Below are positions 59,498 through 64,000 of a stretch of DNA of 64,000 nucleotides, in pieces; position 1 is the stretch's first letter; every line of letters begins with the position of its first letter. The position numbers and the translations under genes are program-made. The notes under the pieces were generated by a model, which did not search any database, was not told the DNA's origin, and saw only the letters and a program-made list of their open reading frames with translations. This DNA is from RUG11690 sp045616665 (GTDB lineage: Bacteria > Bacteroidota > Bacteroidia > Bacteroidales > WCHB1-69), in NCBI GenBank assembly GCA_045616665.1, contig JAZLHE010000045.1, positions 1-64,000 on the forward strand, written 5' to 3'.

Positions 59498-60655
59498 ATG
59501 ATTCCGCAATTCGAACAATACCCATCTCCCTGCTACATCATGTATGAAGAAGCCTTGGAGGCTAATTTGCAATTGCTTGACCTTGTCCAACAGGAAGCCG
59601 GCGTGTCCATCATCTGCGCCTTGAAAGGCTTCGCTTTTTGGCATTCGTTTCCTTTGGTGAAACAATATTTGGCGGGAGCAACGGCCAGTTCGGTCAACGA
59701 GGCCCGTCTGATTGTGGAAGAAATGGGTTGTGAGGCTCATACGTTTGCCCCCGTTTATCGCGAAGAAGAATTTGAAACCTTATTGTCCTATAGCAGTCAT
59801 CTGACGTTTAACTCGTTGAGCCAGTGGACGAAATATAAAGATGTGGCATTGAAATTCCCTAAAAAAGTGAGTTTCGGACTGCGCGTTAACCCTGAATATT
59901 CTGAAATTGAGACCGATTTATATAATCCTGCATTGCCCGGTTCTCGCTTGGGAATTTTGTCTGAAGATATGCCGGAGCATTTGCCGGAAGGCATTGAAGG
60001 ACTTCATTTCCATACTTTGTGTGAAAACGACAGCTATGCGCTGGAGCATTGTCTGGAACATTTCGAACAACGCTTCGGACATCTCATTAAAGAATGCAAA
60101 TGGGTGAATTTTGGCGGCGGACATCATATTACCAGGGAAGACTATGACATTCCACATTTGATTGAGTTGTTGAAGAATTTCAAAAGCAGATATCCTAATT
60201 TGAAAGAAGTAATTCTGGAACCCGGAGAAGCCGTGGGCTGGCAAACGGGCGTACTGGTCTCTACGGTGGAAGATATTGTGGAAAATAAAGGGATTAAAAT
60301 TGCTATGCTGAATATCTCATTTTCTTGCCATCTGCCCGATTGTCTCGAAATGCCGTACAAACCTTTGGTTCTCGGAGCCAAAGACCCTGACGAAAAAAGT
60401 AAATATGTTTATCGCTTGGGCGGATGTTCCTGTTTGGCTGGAGATTATATCGGAATGGGAGACTTTGCTTTTCCTGAACCGTTGGAAATCGGCGACCGTA
60501 TCGTCTTCGATGATATGATTCATTATACGATGGTTAAAACGACTTTTTTCAACGGGGTTCCGCATCCCGCAATCGGTATGATTCAAAAAGATGGAGAGTT
60601 CATTTTGTTCGCCCAACCTGGGACTTATGAAGATTATAAGTCAAAATTAGGCTGA
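59498..60655 (+). CDS. nspC: Carboxynorspermidine/carboxyspermidine decarboxylase
   Basis: I start at MIPQFEQYPSPCYIMYEEAL (59498); an ATG 16 codons upstream adds a tail not typical for the family. The 385-residue product is an alanine-racemase-fold PLP decarboxylase with the PLP lysine in CALKGFAFW, FHTLCEND, FGGGHHITR, EPGEAVGW and the active-site HLPDCLEMPYKP and GGCSCLAGD segments. It makes norspermidine or spermidine by the carboxy-polyamine route common in Bacteroidetes. It is cotranscribed with the MFS gene. Confidence 0.9.
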   Translation: MIPQFEQYPSPCYIMYEEALEANLQLLDLVQQEAGVSIICALKGFAFWHSFPLVKQYLAGATASSVNEARLIVEEMGCEAHTFAPVYREEEFETLLSYSSHLTFNSLSQWTKYKDVALKFPKKVSFGLRVNPEYSEIETDLYNPALPGSRLGILSEDMPEHLPEGIEGLHFHTLCENDSYALEHCLEHFEQRFGHLIKECKWVNFGGGHHITREDYDIPHLIELLKNFKSRYPNLKEVILEPGEAVGWQTGVLVSTVEDIVENKGIKIAMLNISFSCHLPDCLEMPYKPLVLGAKDPDEKSKYVYRLGGCSCLAGDYIGMGDFAFPEPLEIGDRIVFDDMIHYTMVKTTFFNGVPHPAIGMIQKDGEFILFAQPGTYEDYKSKLG

Positions 60656-60671
60656 TATGACAATTTTTTTG

Positions 60672-60679
60672 TATTTTTG
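60672..60679 (+). promoter_or_regulatory. Promoter -7 element (TATTTTTG) for the PASTA-T9SS-exonuclease unit
   Basis: TATTTTTG lies 75 bases before the ATG at 60754, giving a leader of about 65 bases. Confidence 0.55.
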
Positions 60680-60753
60680 TCGGTTATTACAAATAATAGA
60701 TTGTGATAAATTCAGTTTATAATTAGAAGCGATAAAAATGCATAAATTGAAAT

Positions 60754-61344
60754 ATGGGCGATATTAAAGATTTTTTCAGACCGCAGCGATTGGGTTTCCA
60801 TCTTGTTCTGGCAGTGGGAATTACCATTGCAATTGTGATTATTTGTCTCATTTTCCTAAGGTCATATACGCGTCACGGAAGAGAAGTGGATATGCCTAAT
60901 TTCATTGGACAGAATTGCAATGCGCTGGTCGATACCCTGCTTCCGTCTGATTATATCATTGTGGTAACCGACGAAGTATATGACAAATCGATGGAACCGG
61001 GAACCATTTTGAAGCAGAATCCTGAACCTGGCGAAAAAGTCAAAAAAGGCCGCAAGGTATATTTGACGGTGGCCACTTCCGAACCCCCCAAAGTGATTAT
61101 GCCCGAACTTCGCGATGTTTCTCTTCGGCAGGCGGAAATTATGTTGAACGCTTTAGGCCTTGAGCTGGCCGGTACGATCTACAAACCGAGTCCATACGAA
61201 AATGCGGTTTTGGAACAGTTGCACAACGGTCGTGTCATTGCGGCAGGTACCGAGATTAAAATGGGCGACAAAATTACCCTGGTGGTGGGCCGAGATATTT
61301 CCGAATTGCCTATGGGAGATACTCTAAGTACTGAATTACAATAG
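60754..61344 (+). CDS. PASTA-domain membrane protein
   Basis: The 196-residue product has one N-terminal membrane segment (about 15-36) and two PASTA domains in the periplasm (about 42-110: MPNFIGQNCNALVDTL, ILKQNPEPGEKVKKGRKVYL; and about 115-183: MPELRDVSLRQAEIMLNALG). PASTA domains bind peptidoglycan or beta-lactams. No kinase or transpeptidase domain is attached, so it is a free-standing PASTA protein as often seen in Bacteroidetes. It starts the unit with the T9SS protein 18 bases downstream. Confidence 0.83.
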   Translation: MGDIKDFFRPQRLGFHLVLAVGITIAIVIICLIFLRSYTRHGREVDMPNFIGQNCNALVDTLLPSDYIIVVTDEVYDKSMEPGTILKQNPEPGEKVKKGRKVYLTVATSEPPKVIMPELRDVSLRQAEIMLNALGLELAGTIYKPSPYENAVLEQLHNGRVIAAGTEIKMGDKITLVVGRDISELPMGDTLSTELQ

Positions 61345-61361
61345 TTTAGCAAACTTGTCTT

Positions 61362-63482
61362 ATGAAATTTTTGAGAAGAACACTCCTGATAATCTTTGTG
61401 GCACTCTTAGGTGTCAATTTGTCTTTTGCCCAGGAAATCCTGACTGGATTGAGCCACAATCCGGTATTGATGACCAAGCAAAAAAACAAAGCCAAAAGCA
61501 CAAGTCCCATTTATTTGCCTTTTTTTGATGATTTTTCTAATTATACAGGTTATCCGAAATCATCATTATGGGGTGATAATCAGGCATTTGTCAATAATTC
61601 TTTTCCTGTGTATCCGCCTTCTATCGGGGCGGTCACCCTGGATGCCCTTGACGAAAATGGCGTTATTTACGCTCACGCCGAAACACGTCCTTTTGGTGCT
61701 GATACCTTGACTTCCCTTCCCATTAATTTGGCCACGGATGAATATGGTTATCCATACTATCCTTCTGATTCTATCTATTTCAGTTTCTATTATCAGCCGG
61801 GCGGCGCTTCAAAAAAATATCCTCCCGTGGAATGGGAACGCATTGGCGATAAACCGGAATCCGGCGACTCCCTGATTTTGGAATTCGGTTATCCTACCGG
61901 CGGTTTCGTGTTCGTCGGATATGATTATTGCGATTATGAATTGACCCGCACATACAATGTCGGCGATTCGTTGCTGAATCCCTATTTGCTTCCCGATACG
62001 GTTTATTTTGTTTTCGATTTTTATGCTGTCGAAGGCGAGTCCATTATGCTTCCCTGTGATTCTTTGTGGGCCCCCGAATATCATTGGGATCATATTTGGG
62101 CAACGCCGGGATGCAAGGTGGACGATTGGTTGGCTGAAGACGAACATCATTTGACCTATTTCAAAAAAGTGATGATTCCCATCACGAATCCGGATTATTT
62201 CAGAGACGATTTTCAATTCAGATTTAGAAATTATGCCAGTTTGGAACCCAATGGCTATGCTGCCTGGGCTTCTAATGCAGATCAATGGCACATCGATTAT
62301 GTAATGCTGGAAGAAAATATGACCTGCCACGACCTTTATCCCGACGATGTGACCTTTGTTTCTCCTACCACTTCCGCTTTGAAAGAATATCAGTCTATGC
62401 CGTGGAATCAGTATAGATCTTCCGATATGAAAGATAAGTTTGCTAATGAATTGGCAAACATTTCTTCACAGGCAAAAAATGTCACTTACAACTATCGCGT
62501 GACTACGGAAGAAGGTGCCTTGGTGACGGAGACTGAGCCCACTTCAGAAAACGCTTATCCGTATTACAACAATGGCCTGTATGTGAATCCTGTGCATACG
62601 CAGCCCGATATAGCGTTTGTCTTTCCATCCAATGGTGAAGACAGTGCGGTCTTCAAGATTACGCACGTCTTCAACGTTACGGGTTGGGGCGATGATTGCG
62701 AGGAAAACGATACTTGCGTTTTCTATCAGAAATTTTACAACTATTATGCTTACGATGATGGAACGGCAGAAGCCGGCTATTCCCTGATTTCAACCTTGAC
62801 CAATCCGGAAACTTATCTGGCAATGCGCTTTAATATGGCTCAAAGCGATACCTTGCGCGGCGTGCGAATGTGGTTCAATTCGGTTTTTGAAGATGCTAAT
62901 ATTGAACGATTTACACTGATGGTTTGGAATGATATGGGCGGCGTTCCCGGAGATGTCATTGCGGCGCTCTCTGACCAATATCCTGATCACGCTGCCAATC
63001 CCCTCGATTTTGTAAGTTATTATTTGGATGAACCCATTGTGGTTCCAACTACCTTCTATGTGGGAATATACCAAAATCACAATGTGCCGTTGAACATCGG
63101 TTTTGACCAGAATAACGATGCCCGAGCCCATTGGTTGTACAGCACTTCGGGTGAATGGCGCGAACCGTTCCTCTTGGGTGCTCCAATGATTCGGCCTGTT
63201 TTGGGAAAAGATTTCGACAAGACATCTGTTCCGCAGATCGCTGCATTTGATTTTCAGGTTTATCCCAATCCCGCCACGGATCAAATTACGATTTTGCAGG
63301 ATTCTTATGGTCCAATGGCTTTCGAAGCCGTCATTTTTGACGTGACCGGAAGAAAAGTGGCAGAATTTACGCTCGACAATTATCAAAACACAGTCAATAT
63401 CAGTCATCTTAACAGCGGAATGTACCTGCTTCAGCTTAAGTCTGATCATCAGACCGCCGTTAAGAAAATCATTAAACGATAA
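61362..63482 (+). CDS. Secreted protein with T9SS type A sorting domain
   Basis: The 706-residue product has a signal peptide (LRRTLLIIFVALLGVNLSFA). A large extracellular region with aromatic beta-rich segments follows (IYLPFFDDFSNYTGYPKSSL, later YYAYDDGTAEAGYSLIS and MRFNMAQSDTLRGVRMWFNS). The C-terminal 80 residues are a T9SS sorting domain (FQVYPNPATDQITI, IFDVTGRKVAEF, LNSGMYLLQLKSDH, KKIIKR). It should be exported by the Por system. The central family is common in Bacteroidetes but functionally unknown. It is cotranscribed with the PASTA protein. Confidence 0.82.
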   Translation: MKFLRRTLLIIFVALLGVNLSFAQEILTGLSHNPVLMTKQKNKAKSTSPIYLPFFDDFSNYTGYPKSSLWGDNQAFVNNSFPVYPPSIGAVTLDALDENGVIYAHAETRPFGADTLTSLPINLATDEYGYPYYPSDSIYFSFYYQPGGASKKYPPVEWERIGDKPESGDSLILEFGYPTGGFVFVGYDYCDYELTRTYNVGDSLLNPYLLPDTVYFVFDFYAVEGESIMLPCDSLWAPEYHWDHIWATPGCKVDDWLAEDEHHLTYFKKVMIPITNPDYFRDDFQFRFRNYASLEPNGYAAWASNADQWHIDYVMLEENMTCHDLYPDDVTFVSPTTSALKEYQSMPWNQYRSSDMKDKFANELANISSQAKNVTYNYRVTTEEGALVTETEPTSENAYPYYNNGLYVNPVHTQPDIAFVFPSNGEDSAVFKITHVFNVTGWGDDCEENDTCVFYQKFYNYYAYDDGTAEAGYSLISTLTNPETYLAMRFNMAQSDTLRGVRMWFNSVFEDANIERFTLMVWNDMGGVPGDVIAALSDQYPDHAANPLDFVSYYLDEPIVVPTTFYVGIYQNHNVPLNIGFDQNNDARAHWLYSTSGEWREPFLLGAPMIRPVLGKDFDKTSVPQIAAFDFQVYPNPATDQITILQDSYGPMAFEAVIFDVTGRKVAEFTLDNYQNTVNISHLNSGMYLLQLKSDHQTAVKKIIKR

Positions 63483-63488
63483 AACTAT

Positions 63489-64000
63489 ATGAAACTAAAA
63501 CTCGAACGCCCCCTTGTATTTTTTGATTTGGAAACCACCGGACTCAATGTCGGTAAAGATAAAATTGTCGAAATCTCATTGCTGAAAGTCATGCCTGACG
63601 GTGAAGAAATCGTCAAAACGATGCTGCTCAATCCGGGATGCCATATTCCTGCCGAATGTTCCGAAGTTCACGGTATTTATGATAGCGATGTGAAGGATAA
63701 ACCCCGTTTTGAAGAGGTGGCCGACGAAATTTTAGCCTTTATCGGAGATGCCGACTTGGCAGGCTTTAATTCCAATAAATTTGATGTGCCATTATTGGTG
63801 GAAGAATTTCTGCGCTGTGGCAAACGCCTGGATTTCCGCAATCGTCGTATGATTGACGTGCAAAACATCTTCCATAAAATGGAACCCCGTAACCTGATAG
63901 CCGCCTATAAATTGTATTGTAACAAGGATTTGACCGATGCCCATCATGCCGAAGCCGACACCAAGGCTACTTACGAAGTACTGAAAGCGCAAATCGAAAA
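63489..64000 (+). CDS. 3'-5' exonuclease, DEDDh (DnaQ-like), partial
   Basis: Starting 6 bases after the T9SS protein gene, this frame is open to the window edge (170 codons). It has the ExoI motif VFFDLETTGL (D13, E15), the ExoII region LAGFNSNKFDVPLL and the ExoIII region AHHAEADTKAT with histidine and aspartate, all four metal ligands of the DEDDh fold. It resembles the proofreading epsilon subunit or related stand-alone exonucleases of DNA repair. The C terminus is outside the window. Confidence 0.88.
   Translation, partial: MKLKLERPLVFFDLETTGLNVGKDKIVEISLLKVMPDGEEIVKTMLLNPGCHIPAECSEVHGIYDSDVKDKPRFEEVADEILAFIGDADLAGFNSNKFDVPLLVEEFLRCGKRLDFRNRRMIDVQNIFHKMEPRNLIAAYKLYCNKDLTDAHHAEADTKATYEVLKAQIE

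Noticed and set aside
62790..63449. Minus-strand frame of 219 codons opposite the T9SS protein
   Set aside because: It is antisense to the sorting-domain region of a clear gene and has no own start signals.

Overview
The window looks like chromosomal DNA of an uncultured member of Bacteroidia, most likely Bacteroidales. Four things support this. Most transcription units start with a Bacteroidetes-type promoter whose -7 element fits TAnnTTTG. Two proteins end in type IX secretion (T9SS) sorting domains. The gliding lipoprotein GldD and fused DAHP synthase/chorismate mutase are present. Envelope genes for a lipid A/KDO Gram-negative are present. The ends are cut: a leftward gene begins near position 50 and a DEDDh exonuclease gene runs off the right edge.

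Layout. 1-3.1 kb: two leftward outer-membrane beta-barrel genes. 3.2-6.2 kb: an acyl-CoA synthetase and a PLP transsulfuration-family lyase, converging on a strong hairpin. 6.3-22.2 kb: an OmpA-family protein and a giant 4674-residue secreted protein built from about 46 Ig-like modules with a T9SS tail. 22.2-24.2 kb: a gene-poor accessory patch with a small ORF, a frameshifted zinc-ribbon gene, an internally deleted BRO-family gene and a membrane protein with a broken HExxH motif. 24.2-33.9 kb: leftward units (MBL lipoprotein; lipid kinase, DAHP synthase-CM, S41 protease, kdsC, xerD, 18-residue-repeat protein; prfA, trxA, peptide transporter). 34.1-41.3 kb: a seven-gene envelope operon (ddl, two GH73-type proteins, two M23 peptidases, phoH, lpxK). 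41.4-50.5 kb: purine nucleoside phosphorylase, a Rieske-like lipoprotein, sppA, a steroid-reductase-like membrane protein, rlmN, metG, tRNA-Leu, ispD and a UDP-GlcNAc 2-epimerase. 50.5-56.4 kb: leftward mutS2-gldD and DUF4153-methionine sulfoxide reductase fusion. 56.6-64 kb: DUF2079 protein, tRNA-Val, MFS transporter-nspC, and PASTA protein-T9SS protein-exonuclease.

Most of the window is ordinary core metabolism and envelope biogenesis. The points most worth a second look are: the giant Ig-array protein, whose modules follow a strict A-B-C order for 33 modules and include two adjacent 855-bp trimers without length change; a GH73 paralogue that has lost its catalytic glutamate beside an intact copy; a free-methionine-R-sulfoxide reductase fused to MsrA; a tRNA-Val(CAC) with C at the nearly invariant U33; and the decaying small genes in the 22.6-24.2 kb patch. 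No CRISPR array, insertion sequence or prophage was seen.
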